64,000 nucleotides of DNA, from positions 459,001 to 523,000 of the forward strand of contig NZ_JAEHGE010000001.1 in NCBI RefSeq assembly GCF_016097415.1, written 5' to 3'. This document shows positions 20,265-32,100 of the stretch, in pieces. Numbering within the stretch: position 1 is the stretch's first letter; each line of letters opens with the position of its first letter. This DNA is from a sulfur-oxidizing endosymbiont of Gigantopelta aegis (GTDB taxonomy: Bacteria; Pseudomonadota; Gammaproteobacteria; GRL18). The position numbers were made by a program, and so were the translations under genes. The notes under the pieces are model-generated. The model was not told the DNA's origin and did no database searches. It was given only the letters and a program-made list of their open reading frames with translations.

Positions 20265-21143
20265 ATGAAATATTTGGCTGTATTTATTTTACTTTTTACC
20301 ACTTTATCTTTCTCTACTCTTTCTGCTGAAGAATTAAAGTCTTCGAACACTGTTTCAAAAAACAAGCCTCATTTGTTTGTGATATCTGGTGTGATAGTTA
20401 ATAGTTCGAATAGTAAAAAAATCGATGATTTTGTTCAAATGATTGCCAGAAAATCTGGCTATCCATTAAAACCCTATTTTGTAGACTCTTATGCTCGTTT
20501 ATCACAAATTCTTCGAGATAAGCCTGATTCTTTAGCCTGGACATGTGGTGCACCGTTCGTAGAAGACAACATTAAAGATCAACAGCAATTGATTGCTGTG
20601 CCCTTATTAAATAAGCTACCGACCTATAGTAGTTATGTTGTGACTAAAAAATCGGCTAAAGGTACAAAGTTGATAGATTTTAAAGGTAAGATTCTTGCTT
20701 ATTCCGATCTCCGTTCAAATTCTGGTTTTGTAGCCCCATCAATTGTTCTAAAGAATAATGGGGCTGATATTGAAGATTTTTTTCGAGTTAAAATAAATGC
20801 AGGCACTCATGAAAAAAGTATTGATGCCATCTATCGTGGTATTGCAGATGTCGGTGCCATTGATGAATATATATGGGATAACTATACAAAGGATAAACCT
20901 GAAATTTTAGACCGGTTACATATTATAGAAAAAATAGGTCCATTTCCTTTCACACCCATTGTAGCGGGCAGTCAGGTGAATGAAGAAACAATCAATAACA
21001 TTAAGAAAGCTTTAATTAATATGACTGCTAATGAATTAAAACACTTTAATGAGCAATTTCAAATGGATGGCTTTGTAGAAAAGGAGGATAGTTTTTACCA
21101 GCCTATAAAAGAAATGATGCTAAAGTTAGGTTATCAGCTTTAA
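20265..21143 (+). CDS. PhnD-like phosphate/phosphonate-type periplasmic binding protein
   Basis: A 292-residue secreted binding protein of the PhnD/PBP2 superfamily. Signal peptide MKYLAVFILLFTTLSFSTLS cleaved near SAEE. Typical features are VDSYARLSQILRDKPDSLAWTCGAPFVED, YSSYVVTKKSA, AYSDLRSNSGFVAPS and the DVGAIDEYIWD hinge region. There is no ABC permease or ATPase beside it; instead a membrane histidine kinase (42 bases downstream) and a c-di-GMP protein follow, so it probably serves as the ligand sensor of a signalling system rather than in import (inference). The ligand is unknown. Confidence 0.85.
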   Translation: MKYLAVFILLFTTLSFSTLSAEELKSSNTVSKNKPHLFVISGVIVNSSNSKKIDDFVQMIARKSGYPLKPYFVDSYARLSQILRDKPDSLAWTCGAPFVEDNIKDQQQLIAVPLLNKLPTYSSYVVTKKSAKGTKLIDFKGKILAYSDLRSNSGFVAPSIVLKNNGADIEDFFRVKINAGTHEKSIDAIYRGIADVGAIDEYIWDNYTKDKPEILDRLHIIEKIGPFPFTPIVAGSQVNEETINNIKKALINMTANELKHFNEQFQMDGFVEKEDSFYQPIKEMMLKLGYQL

Positions 21144-21185
21144 ATTAATAAGAGAAAAGTTAATAATGTTATCAATAGGGATATC

Positions 21186-22838
21186 ATGCTAAAAATAATT
21201 GAACAATCATTTAAACGAAAAATTATATTTTTGATGCTCACGGTATCAATTATTTTTAGCATACCTATTTTTTATGCGTATTATACCAGTGAGAAGGACA
21301 AGTTAAATGATATTTTAAAAAGACAGATCACTCAATTATCGCAAAAATTTTCCTTAGTAGTAAAAAAAGATGTTCTTTATAATAATTATTTAACCTTATC
21401 AGATGATATTTTTGATGTTTATAATTATAGTTTGCGTACCAAAGAAAAAAAAGGCAGTCTCTATAGTATCCTAAGCATTGCGGTGATAGATGCCGATGGC
21501 AATATCTTAGGTCATTCAAGTCCCGGTGATAACCCAATATTAACCCACTATAAGCATGACCTGACTCTGACAAAAAAATCTCCCCTCATCGAACAAGAAA
21601 AAACCACCCTTCATTGGCCAGAAGATTCAAATCTTATCAAAATAAGAACGCCCATTTTTCTAAACTCAGAAATTATTGGCTATATCATTATAGATATTGA
21701 TGCCATTATTCTAAAAAGTAATGAACGTAAACTTCAGCTTAATATTTTTATTATCTTTTTAATTTTGGTTATTACACTAATAACCATCATCATAATTTTA
21801 AGTTCATGGATAGAAAAACCACTCTCCTATATCATGTCACAAGTAAATAATATAGGTAATGGCGACATAAATTTTCCTGAACTGGAAAAAAGAGAAGATG
21901 AATTCTTTGTCCTTGCCAATGCACTTAAATATGCAGATAGACGTATCCATCAACAAACACAAGATTTAATAAATAATAAACGAGAACTTGAAAACAAAGT
22001 ACAAGAGCGAACCAAGGAATTAGAAGCAAGTAGCATAGAACTCAGTCAGGCAATGGAAGTCCTACAACACTCTCAGAAGCAATTAATTGAATCAGAAAAA
22101 ATGTCATCACTAGGCAGTCTTGTTGCTGGGGTAGCACATGAAATTAATACACCTATTGGCATTAGCCTAACGGGTATTACCCATATTCAGTCTGAAACAA
22201 AAACAATTATCGATTCGATGAAAGAGGAAATATTAGGCCGAAATGCCCTCGTTGATTATCTTGAGATGATTGATGAAATGTCTAACTCAATGCATCTGAG
22301 TCTTATCAGTGCTGCCGATCTTATTCGCTCTTTCAAACAAGTCGCTGTTGACCAACATATTGAAGATAAACGTACTTTTGATTTGAGGGAATATGTTGAT
22401 GAAATCTTGCGCAGTTTGCACAATAAAATCAAACATACCAATATCACTATCATTAACAACATATCACGAAATGTGCTTATCCATTCTTATGCCGGTATCT
22501 ATTCTCAAGTGATGACCAATTTCATTATGAACTCCATTAACCATGGTTTTGATGAGGGTCAGGAGGGTGAAATTATTATCTCGGGCAAGTTTGAAGGAAA
22601 ATTTCTTGAAATCACTTATTCTGATACAGGCAAAGGTATTGATAGTGAAATAATTGATAAGATCTTCGACCCATTTTTTACCACAAAATTAGGTCAGGGT
22701 GGTAGTGGTCTTGGCTTGAACATCGTATATAATTTGATTACCCATAAATTGAATGGTGAAATTACCTGTGAAAATCTATTATCAGGTGGCATTATTATGT
22801 TTATAAAAATACCGCTTTCGGAACTAAAAATTGAATAA
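21186..22838 (+). CDS. Membrane sensor histidine kinase with extracytoplasmic sensor domain
   Basis: A 550-residue sensor kinase: transmembrane helix 1 at about residues 14-30, a periplasmic Cache-like region of about 150 residues (IAVIDADGNILGHS), helix 2 at about 180-200, a HAMP linker and coiled coil, then the phospho-acceptor His318 in GVAHEINTP and the ATPase domain (DTGKGIDSEIIDKIFDPFFTT, GSGLGLNIVYNL). It probably reads the PhnD-like protein encoded just upstream and phosphorylates the receiver of the downstream c-di-GMP protein (inference from gene order). Confidence 0.87.
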   Translation: MLKIIEQSFKRKIIFLMLTVSIIFSIPIFYAYYTSEKDKLNDILKRQITQLSQKFSLVVKKDVLYNNYLTLSDDIFDVYNYSLRTKEKKGSLYSILSIAVIDADGNILGHSSPGDNPILTHYKHDLTLTKKSPLIEQEKTTLHWPEDSNLIKIRTPIFLNSEIIGYIIIDIDAIILKSNERKLQLNIFIIFLILVITLITIIIILSSWIEKPLSYIMSQVNNIGNGDINFPELEKREDEFFVLANALKYADRRIHQQTQDLINNKRELENKVQERTKELEASSIELSQAMEVLQHSQKQLIESEKMSSLGSLVAGVAHEINTPIGISLTGITHIQSETKTIIDSMKEEILGRNALVDYLEMIDEMSNSMHLSLISAADLIRSFKQVAVDQHIEDKRTFDLREYVDEILRSLHNKIKHTNITIINNISRNVLIHSYAGIYSQVMTNFIMNSINHGFDEGQEGEIIISGKFEGKFLEITYSDTGKGIDSEIIDKIFDPFFTTKLGQGGSGLGLNIVYNLITHKLNGEITCENLLSGGIIMFIKIPLSELKIE

Positions 22839-22884
22839 AATAGCATTTATAAAATACTATTTTAATTTTGGAAATAATAAATAA

Positions 22885-24452
22885 ATGAATGATACTCTTT
22901 TTTTAGTTGATGATAATAAAAATAAAGAAAACCATAAGCATTGGAAAGTATTAATCGTGGACGATGACCAATCTGTTCACACCGTCACCAATGTCGCACT
23001 CAAAAACAAATTATTTGATGGCAAAAAATTGCAAATTTTAACAGCAATGAGCGCCAAGGAGGCAAAGAAAATATTAGCTCAGCATGACGATATTGCACTG
23101 GCACTTATTGATGTAGTCATGGAAACGCCTGATGCAGGTTTAGAGCTCATCAATCATATTCGTAATGACCTTGACAATGAAATGATTCGCCTTGTTTTAC
23201 GTACAGGTCAACCCAATCAAGCTCCTGAAGAAAGTGTTATCAACCTTTATGATATTAATGATTATAAAGAAAAAACAGAACTGACCGCGCAAAAGCTTTA
23301 CACCCTACTTCGAACTTCCCTAAAACAATATGCACAAATACAAGCACTTAAAGAAAGTCGAGATGAAATTTATAAAAAAATGACCACCAATGAAGTAACA
23401 CGATTACCCAATCGTATGAAGCTTAATGATACATTGGATTCTATTGGTCAAAAATCCTTAATCTTGATAAATATAGATGACTTTAGTAGCATTAATGATA
23501 CACAAGGTTATGATATCGGCGATCAATTATTGCAATCATTTGCTGAGTTTCTGACCACAAAATTGTGTGGTGACGCTATCGTGTTTCATTTACAAGCCGA
23601 TGAGTTTGCACTATTACTTTATGACGATGATATTGAGGAAACTCAAAGATATGTAAAAATGCTTAAAGAAGATGTAGCAGCTCATACCTTTAATGCAGGT
23701 ATCAATTCATTATTGATTACCGTAAGCATTGGTATTGTCTTACATGAAAGCGGTAATATAATACAAAAAGCGGAATATGCTCTAAAAGAAGCCCGCCATT
23801 ATGGCAAAAATCATTCTCAAACCTATACTGATGACTTAAATATCATCCGTACGATTCATGCCAATTCTTTATGGACTGCTCGTGTCCGTAAAGCAATTAT
23901 AGACAATCGTATTCATGCTTATTTTCAGCCTATTATTAATTTAACGACTAACAAAATTGACAAATATGAAACACTAATCCGACTAGAATATGATGGCGAA
24001 ATTTTTTCTCCTAGTCATTTTTTAGAAGCCGCATTTTATAGTTGTCAGATTTTTGATATGTTTAAAATCATGTTTGCCAAAGCCTGTGAACAAACTAGCA
24101 ATAGTGAAACATCGTTTAGTATCAATGTCAGTGAATATGATTTGAAAAACCCGATGTTTTTTGAATTTATTAAAACCACATTAATAAATTCAAATACCTC
24201 ACCTGATAAAATAACCCTAGAGATTTTAGAACATAAAAGTATTTCTAGTGAAATAGAAATTCAAAAATTAATTAATCAATTACATGATTTCGGTTTAAAG
24301 ATTTCGATTGATGACTTTGGTTCACATTGTTCAAATTTTGCTCAACTTTGTAATATCAGTATTGACTATATCAAGATCGATGGTATTTTTATTAAAGATA
24401 TTGTAGAAAATAAAGAGTCCCAGATTATTTCCAAGACTATCATTGATTATGC
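22885..24452 (+). pseudogene. Receiver-GGDEF-EAL protein, main fragment (broken by IS66-I)
   Basis: Response regulator of c-di-GMP metabolism. The receiver (about residues 20-140) has acceptor Asp76 in LALIDVVME. The GGDEF domain (about 170-310) has QADEF in place of GGDEF, so cyclase activity is unlikely. The EAL domain starts near residue 340 (YFQPIINL, KYETLIRLEY, SINVSEYD, EILEHKS, SIDDFGSHCSNF, YIKIDGIFI) and keeps the key acidic residues of an active phosphodiesterase. It stops at IIDYA where IS66-I copy 2 is inserted, losing the last 45 or so residues. Confidence 0.87.
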
Positions 24453-24535
24453 GTAAACGTCAATTAAAACCCACGTTCACAATAAGCTTCAGTTAGCTCA
24501 AACTATGATCTTCAATTCGTAATTTGGAGATACAA

Positions 24536-24859
24536 ATGAGCAACCATTCAAAAGATGCTTCGATGAAGCAACACATAGAGGCCTGCCAAGCCAGTAACTT
24601 AAGCCAGGCAGTTTATTGTCAACAACATAAGATACCCTCTCATATTTTTAGCTATTATCGAAAGAAGTTGGGTTATGTTAGCTCATCAAAACAGGTCAAC
24701 ACCAACAATCAACTCATTCCCATTAATTTACTGGCCAATTCCCCCACAAGCAATGCAATTAAAGTAAGCCATACCAATGGTTTCAGTTTGGAAATCAATT
24801 CTGATACGAACCTGAATCAGCTCAAGTCCATTCTGGATTTGCTCAGGACTGTTTCATGA
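24536..24859 (+). CDS. tnpA: IS66-I copy 2 TnpA
   Basis: Intact IS66 TnpA of 107 residues (MSNHSKDASMKQ... to LLRTVS), a predicted HTH DNA-binding protein. The ATG at 24536 follows GGAGATACAA. Its stop overlaps the tnpB start (ATGA). Confidence 0.85.
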   Translation: MSNHSKDASMKQHIEACQASNLSQAVYCQQHKIPSHIFSYYRKKLGYVSSSKQVNTNNQLIPINLLANSPTSNAIKVSHTNGFSLEINSDTNLNQLKSILDLLRTVS

Positions 24860-25210
24860 TAACGGGCATCACAGTCAATCAGGTTTATCTGGTTTCTGGT
24901 GTTACCGATATGAGAAAAGCAACCAATGGGCTATCACTGATTGTCTCAGAGCAATTGGAACACAATCCCTTTGATGGCAGTGTCTTTGTTTTTGTAATCG
25001 TCAGCGAGATAAACTTAAAATACTGTACTGGGAGCGTAATGGTTTCTGGCTTTACTATCGTACACTTGAAAAGGGAAATTCCAGTGGCCGATGGAAAAAG
25101 AACAACCCACTCTTTCGTTAACACTGAGAGAATTACAGTGGTTACTGGATGGTTTATCTTGCACACAACACCATGCTCACCCTGAAATTCATGGTCTGGA
25201 AAACAACTAA
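24856..25210 (+). pseudogene. tnpB: IS66-I copy 2 TnpB (frameshifted)
   Basis: Same T-run deletion as copy 1 near 24990 (five T, against six in copy 3), which moves [13 protein letters not shown] out of frame. The shared mutation suggests copies 1 and 2 are closer to each other than to copy 3. A further base is missing near 25070. Confidence 0.8.
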
Positions 25211-25284
25211 AAAAGTCCCTTTAGATGCGCATTAAACAGAATAAATACAAGCATTTAACGCTCATTTTTAGTATAATATAACGC

Positions 25285-26818
25285 ATGAGTTCAACAGACA
25301 AAATACTACCAGAAGAGATACCAACAACGCAAAAAAAACAGGGTGCTTGAACTCCAGTCAAAAGTGGACTGGTATGAGGAACAATTTCGTCTGTTGCAAC
25401 ACAAACGGTTTGGTACTTCCAGTGAAAAAGAAGCCCACCCCGACTTCTTTAATGAGGCAGAAACGTTCGCCGAAGAAGCACCGGAAGTCCGTGAAACCAT
25501 TACTTATGAGCGTAAAAAGCCCGGTCGTAAGCCTTTACCTAAAGACCTACCTCGTAAAGTTGTTCGTCATGAGTTATCTGAAGCAGAACAAGTCTGTGAC
25601 TGCGGTCATCACTTGCATGAAATTGGTGAAGAGACCTCAGAGCAACTGGAAATTGTTCCTGCTCAGGTATATGTTGTAGAACATGTTCAGGTTAAATATG
25701 CCTGTCGTGCTTGTGAGGAAGGCGTTAAAACTGCTCCTAAGCCTGCACAGCCCATTCCTAGAAGTTTTGCATCACCCAGCCTGCTGGCCTATATCATTGT
25801 TTCTAAATTCCTAGACAGCTTGCCTCTCTATCGACAGGAAGCGATATTTAAACGCTATAAGATAACACTTTCCAGAGCCAGTATGTCCAACTGGGTGCTT
25901 AAATCAGCTGAATTACTCAAACCCTTTTATAATCGGTTGTTGTATTATCTCATTAGGCAGAAAATCATCCAGGCCGATGAAACAACGATGCGAGTGATCC
26001 ATGATGGACGTGAGAATTGCCCTAAATCTTATATGTGGCTCTATCAAAGTGGCGGCTATCATTCCAAGTGTCCCATTGTTTTGTATGAGTATCAGCCTAC
26101 TCGTGCAGGCCAACATGCCAAAACCTTTTTAACGGGGTTTTCAGGTTACCTGCAAACGGATGGCTTTCCCGGTTATCATATATTCGAAAATGAGAACAGT
26201 GAAGTCACTTTATTAGGCTGCATGGCACATGCTCGTCGCAAGTTCCATGATGCCTTAAAAGCATTACCCAAGAACAGTCAGAAAAAGCCTGGCATGGTAC
26301 AAATGGCGATCAGTAAAATTGCTAAATTGTATGCGATTGAAAAACAAATCAAACCGCTCAATGCTGAACAACGTTACCTGATCCGTCAGGAAAAAAGCAA
26401 ACCACTACTGGATGACTTTAAAAAGTGGTGTGATGATAAAGTGACTAAAACAACAAAAGACAGTAAGTTGGGTGTCGCTATTCGTTATGTGATCAATCAA
26501 TGGAAGTATCTGACTGTCTATCTTGAAGAGGGCAACCTCCAGATTGATAATAATATGGCAGAGCGGCGGATCAAACCCTTTGTGATTGGGCGCAAAAACT
26601 GGGTCATGAACCAAAATCCTCGTGGTGCTGAGGCCAGTGCTATTTTATATTCAATCGTGCAAACAGCGAAAGCAAACAACCTAGAGCCCTTTGCCTTTTT
26701 AACACACATTCTGACTGAGTTACCTAAGCTGGGCAGGCATTATGATGATGAGGCTTTAGAGCAATTGTTGCCATGGAATTTGACTGAAAAAATTCAGCCT
26801 TTAAATAAAGTGGAATGA
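25285..26818 (+). pseudogene. tnpC: IS66-I copy 2 TnpC transposase (disturbed N-terminus)
   Basis: The frame is open from a GTG at 25343 to 26818 (491 residues), with zinc-binding CDCGHHLHEIG, catalytic QADETTMRV and LQTDGFPGYH, and NNMAERRIKPFVIG. The native ATG at 25285 is out of frame because of changes at about 25325-25335 (extra ACA and a longer A-run). A protein starting at the GTG would lack about 20 residues and might still be active. Confidence 0.82.
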
Positions 26819-26848
26819 TACGTCAACGTGGGAAGTTTTGACGTATAC

Positions 26849-26992
26849 GATTATGCTCATCAGAAAAACATTCCAGTGATCGCTGAGTATGTCTGTTCAA
26901 AAGAAGTGTATGATTATGTTAAATCGATTGGTGCTGATTATGCACAGGGTTATTATATTGGAGAGCCGCAGAAAGAATTATTAACTGATTAA
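26849..26992 (+). pseudogene. Receiver-GGDEF-EAL protein, C-terminal fragment
   Basis: End of the EAL domain. After removal of IS66-I and one GATTATGC the frame reads IIDYAHQKNIPVIAEYVCSK and continues to KSIGADYAQGYYIGEPQKE, stopping at 26992. The restored gene has 567 codons plus stop. The lost part includes the conserved late EAL Glu (VIAEYV) and the substrate-loop QGYYIG region, so the truncated protein is probably inactive. Confidence 0.88.
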
Positions 26993-27058
26993 AACTATGG
27001 TAATAAATATGGGTTAAATAATAAAAAGGCATAGAGCAACCTTGTTTACACTTCAGAT

Positions 27059-27092
27059 GTAGGATGTGGTGAGGAACGAACCGCATCAATGT
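27059..27092. repeat. Single arm of the GTAGGATG hairpin repeat
   Basis: Bases starting TGTAGGATGTGGTGAGG match one arm of the hairpin repeats at 36730-36807 and 45974-46056. The second arm is absent. The rest of 26993-27180 holds nothing I can support. Confidence 0.6.
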
Positions 27093-27748
27093 CTAAACCA
27101 AAGCCTTTAAACAAACGATTTGGGTGTAGTTCCTTTAAAACGACAAAATTCATTACCCAAAGTTGTTAACCTCTAAAAAATCATAATTTCTTTTTTTTTG
27201 ACATTTTCTTATAAAACTTCCAATACATTTCAAAGTCACCACTGGATTTTAGTGAGCGTAATTTCAATACTGCTTCTGCTCCCTGCAGACTCCAACGAGC
27301 ACCGGTTATATCAAGTCGGTCATTAATGAGGGACGGCATGCAACTTCAATAACGCCACTGGCAATAGGATAACCCGCTTTTAATGCGATGCCATACTGCA
27401 ACCGCTCTTTATTTTTTGGTAAATAATCAGCACATTTATCAATATTTTCTCTACTTTCTATTTTCCGTCTTGTGGCACTGAGTCTGATCCCTTTGGCTAC
27501 TTGTGAACAATGGCCATTAAGTATTTTGACTGCTCTTTCAGCTATCCATTCCTCAACCGCTTCGTCACCTTTATCAAAGAAGCACCAAGCTGCTTTCAGA
27601 GATATTCCAAGACATGGATAAAGTCCATTACAATAGTTGCTTTGATGCTCAGTTTCTTCATCACTTTTTTGATGAGTTTGATCTGGTGAGGTAAACCATC
27701 AATTAAAATAACCCATTCCCTCTTTTGTTTTGGATCTCTTTGTAGTGC

Positions 27749-29002
27749 TGATGTGTCAACACTTTTCCGGACAGTTTTCTAAATATTTTTTTGGCTGTTT
27801 CAAGTGATTTTTGTCATTTTGTATTTCCTATCATTTTAGTTTCTCATGTTAACTTTAAACAGATGAAGAGAAAGGGCTTTGCCCTCTGGAACGATAGAGC
27901 CGTTCCATTCACCCAAGGTATTTTCACAACGGTAATGATCCTGTTACAATATCTTCACGGCACAGGCTGAGGAGCCGATGGCCGTCAACGGTAATGGGCG
28001 GCATTTATGTCGCCTTTTACCCCTCTTCAATCAATCGATTTAAGCTATTTCCTGCTGTATTTCATAATCGACTGGTGACAAATAATCATTAGCCGAATGA
28101 AGTCGCTCCCGATTATAAAATACCTCAATATATTCAAATGTTGCCTGCTTTGCTTCTACTCTGGTTTTGAATCGACAATGGTGCGTCAATTCAGTTTTCA
28201 AACTATGAAAGAAGCTCTCTGATACAGCATTGTCCCAGCAATTTCCTTTGCGGCTCATAGACTGAATTATGTTATGATCCGACAATATTTTTCTATGACT
28301 ATCAGAGGCATATTGGCTACCTCGGTCAGTATGCCAAAGCAATCCATCCATTGGTTTACGCTTCCATATGGCCATCAGTAAAGCATCATTGACTAGCTTG
28401 GCTTTCATTCGCTCATCCATCGACCAGCCAACAATTTGCCTAGAGAATAAGTCAATGACAACCGCTAAATATAACCAGCCTTCCTTGGTGGCAATATAGG
28501 TAATATCACCCACATAGTAGCGATCAGGTTGAGAGACAGTAAACTCTCTTTCCAGTAAATTTGGAGATATACGCTTATTATGCTTGGAATTAGTCGTCGC
28601 TTTAAAGCGTCTCTTCGTTTTACAAAACAAACCGGCTTTTTTCATTAATCGACCAATTCTCCGGCGGCTTATATGAACGCCTTTTTCAGCCAGTTTTTTC
28701 TTTTAAGACGACGGGTTCCATAAGTCTTGCGACTGTCTTCAAACAGTTTTTTTAGCTGCTCAGTAAGCGCTTCATTTTCTTTCTCTCTATCCGTTTTAGG
28801 AGAGCTAACCCAATCATAATAGCAACTACCTGGCAGTCTGAGAAACGGGTTGATCCGTCTCATTAGCTAATTTGACAGCTGATTCTTTAAATTCTGATGT
28901 ATAGCTTTTATTCGGTTTTTTTGTTTGATCATTCATTTTAGGTCACACTTTTTATCTTTTAGTTATTTTAAGTTGTGTGTCCGGTTAAGTATAGCCACAT
29001 TA
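27749..29002 (-). mobile_element. IS3-I copy D, inserted in the ISKra4 remnant
   Basis: A 1,254-bp IS3-I copy: TGATGTGTC at 27749, CACATTA at 29002, with GTGC flanking both sides (27745-27748, 29003-29006; a 4-bp duplication). An internal deletion near 28830 fuses the 5' part of orfB to the middle of orfA. Confidence 0.9.
28040..28863 (-). pseudogene. IS3-I copy D OrfB (frameshifted, fused to OrfA part)
   Basis: The integrase core is intact from 28645 to 28040 ([28 protein letters not shown]). Upstream, 28863-28669 reads [21 protein letters not shown]: this is the only copy with the seven-A run that gives the correct frame there, but it gains two A in the next run and shifts out again. The OrfB start is replaced by orfA sequence. 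Confidence 0.8.
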
Positions 29003-29188
29003 GTGCTTCCGCTTCCTCAATAACAGTTTCTCGCCTCGCTCAAACTCGCCCCCGCTTATTTCTAACAAGCCGATAAACAAAGGTGTTGATATTTTTGTAT
29101 AAAAACACCCATATTTGCTCAAAGTAATGAATTTCCAAGTTTAGAAATAGTTTTTAACAATGCTTGTCTTTTGATTTTGTTATCTTCA

Positions 29189-32100
29189 TTATGTGCTACT
29201 ACTTAATAATGCTGATAACTCTTTATGTTTCTTATTATCTGCATCAAATTCTGGTAAATTCATGTGTTTAAACACATTACCCACTTGAATTGAAATATTA
29301 TGACTATCAATAAAAGCTTGTACTGTAGAGCTGTTTAGTAAACCACAAAGATAATAGGCTGGCTCTGAATCATAAAAATCAACAAAAAACAATTTGTGGT
29401 CGGGAACAAAAACTTTTTGACCACTGATAGGATCGTTACCTTTTGTAATGACTGCCGCTCTAAATGATTTATTGCCAGGCTGTTCAGGCCATACCACTTT
29501 AAATGGTGCGAAAGTATAACTGCCAACATTTGAAATACAGAAATAAGGTGCGTGTTCTGTCATTCGTTTGCTATATGTTGATCTTAAAATAAGCTGGTCT
29601 TGATAGGTGCTAAAAAATCCTTCACACTTTGGTTTGTCTTCCATGTCATTTTCACAATCTTCTAATAACTGTTTTGTGATCCCTTATTAGGCACCAGTAC
29701 ATATAAATCTTTTTTGATTGAGACATAACATTCCTGTATATCTCCAGCCCCTTAACTAAAGGATATAGAAAATCAGGTTCTATCCAAAACTTTCTTGCTG
29801 GTTTTACTTTTTCATTTCTTCCAAAGTCAGGGCAGGTTTCAATTTGCACCAAATTATTATTTTTATTTGTATCAATAATTTTTACAAAATAAATACCATT
29901 TAATTCTGTGGTTACTCCTTTTCTGCCGTTAACCCAAGTGCTTGCACCAGTGATCTTTTAAATGCTTTAAAACCACCTTTCGGTGTAATAGCCCATGGTG
30001 AATCACCTCCCGTAACAGGGGTTGCCTCACACTTATCAATGTCAACTGAATCAAGAGCTTCTTGTTTTGTGAGGTGAGCAGGGATTGCTTTTTTATTTCC
30101 TTTAGCCGCTTCCCATATAGCATAGGGTATAGGATATTTTATTGTGTTACCTTTGCATTTTTAGCAATAAAAATAGCTGTTTTATTGGCTGCATCAGGAA
30201 ATGGCTTTAAAGCTTTTTAGATCATCAATCCCTACAGGTTGAATGATCTGATTATTTCCGATATAAAATGATCGAAAACCTGCTGAAGATGGTGATTGAA
30301 AATGAGTTTGCGTGATAACAAATGCTAAAATTCCGTCTTCATCTTTGAGCCATTTATCTGCAACGGTATAGGTGATCATTCCTGATATATCAAGTTCATT
30401 TCCACCATGAAATTTTGTTTTTGAGAAAATTCCATAATGATCACAGGTTGGCTTTATACGTTCACGGTATAATTCGGGTAATTTTGACCATCTGACCCAA
30501 GGTGGATTACCAACAACCACATCAAACTTTCCTGCAATAGCAGACCAGAAGAAATTACGCACTATACGAAACCAGATACCATTCCAGTTTCTTTCATGTA
30601 AATCCAGAATTTTTTCATAAGTATGCTTGAGTGGTGATCTCCATTCTTTCATTTCATTGGATGTAATTAATTTTTTTTGTATTAATTTTTTTTCTGTCTC
30701 ACGCCACTGAGTACTTTTTGAAACTAAATTATCCATTAGTAAAAATACGGAATCTAAACGACTTCTATCAAAAGCCAATTCTGAAGGCAATAAAATTTCA
30801 AGATCGGCTACTTCACTACCAATTTTATAAGAGACAATCAATTCATCTTTTTAGGATTTCGAGCTGGGGAATACACTGCATCCGCTAAAAGAATCGGTAT
30901 TTCTATATCTGTTCCTTTGTTATTGTCTAATAAATCAGAAATAGCGATTAATATATTCACTCGGGCAGTCTGGACTGCTAAAGGATTTAAATCAAAGCCC
31001 CAGACATTGTTTATGATGTGTTTTAACACTTCTAAATCACCCCACCCATCATCTGTTGCTTGTATTTTTATTTTCCTGATTAAAGCCAGTAAGAAAGAAG
31101 CTGAACCACATGTTGGATCAAGAAATCGTTGAGTTAAAAAAATTTTTTACATTGATTCTATCCAGAGTGACTTCAACCAACCATTCTGGTGTATAAACTT
31201 CACCCAGACTTTTCGTAGCTCATTTGGCACGAGATCTTGATAAAACGACTTAAGAACATCTTTTGAACGTGCGGAAGTTAATTTATCCGCTCTATACATG
31301 GAGAATGAAAGCAAAATACCTTTTAATCCATCAATTATTTTGGCTTGATGTTGTTTCAATCTTGCAACATCAAGATACCAACTGAAAATAACTTCTTCTC
31401 CAAACCCATTTATTCCAGCACCAGAAAAGAAATTACCCTGTTCAATTTCATATTCCATTCGGTCAATTAATAATTGACCATCAAGGCTGACTGTTTCTCT
31501 GATAAATCCTTTATAAGTGGTTAGTGCATGTTCGGCAACAACTTCTGCACCAAGAATTTTTATCAAAAGAGAGTTGTAAGTATGTATGACAAAAAGTGCA
31601 ACAGGGATCTTCAATTCTTCAGACTTTTTTGTTCAGAGAAATTGACTTGAAATCCAATATTATCAAGAATCCCATTCACTTGGCTGATGGAAAGATTTGA
31701 TGTTTGTCCATAAAGAGCTTTCCACTCTTCAAAGATCATTTTTATTTTATTATTATTTTTCTTTTCCAGTCGCTCTGATAATGCGTCAGATAAAGCCTGT
31801 AACATATTACAGCCAGCATCAGAACTATGACCAAAATCAGTGATTAGATTTCTGATGTAACAGGAACCCATTTACAATCAGTCAGAGCCTTAACTATCAA
31901 AGATACACTGGATTCACTTAATGGTAATAATGCATCATGAACTATTTTTCCTCGGCTGTACCGTGCAAATGCAATATGCTCTGCATCGGTAACTATTCCA
32001 ATATAATCCTCATTGTCGAGGGATTCGAGTTTAGCACGAGTCGGGATATATTTTTTAAGCGATCAAACACCGCATTTTTAAATGCAGAACTGGAAGTACT

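Larger units (their letters stand above)
24453..26848 (+). mobile_element. IS66-I copy 2, inserted in the EAL gene
   Basis: A 2,396-bp IS66 element, ends GTAAACGTCAA (24453) and TTGACGTATAC (26848), with an exact 8-bp GATTATGC duplication (24445-24452, 26849-26856). It contains the best tnpC of the three copies. Confidence 0.94.
27181..29065 (-). pseudogene. ISKra4-family transposase remnant, split by IS3-I
   Basis: C-terminal half of an ISKra4-type transposase, minus strand, in pieces 27748-27181 and about 29060-29003. Conceptual translation gives [75 protein letters not shown] and [11 protein letters not shown], ending at a TGA at 27181. Frameshifts occur near 27340 and in the upstream piece. 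The N-terminal half is missing. A decayed element older than the IS3-I copy that splits it. Confidence 0.72.

Noticed and set aside
22885-24452. Active diguanylate cyclase in the receiver-GGDEF-EAL protein
   Set aside because: The GGDEF signature is replaced by QADEF, which lacks the glycine pair needed for catalysis.
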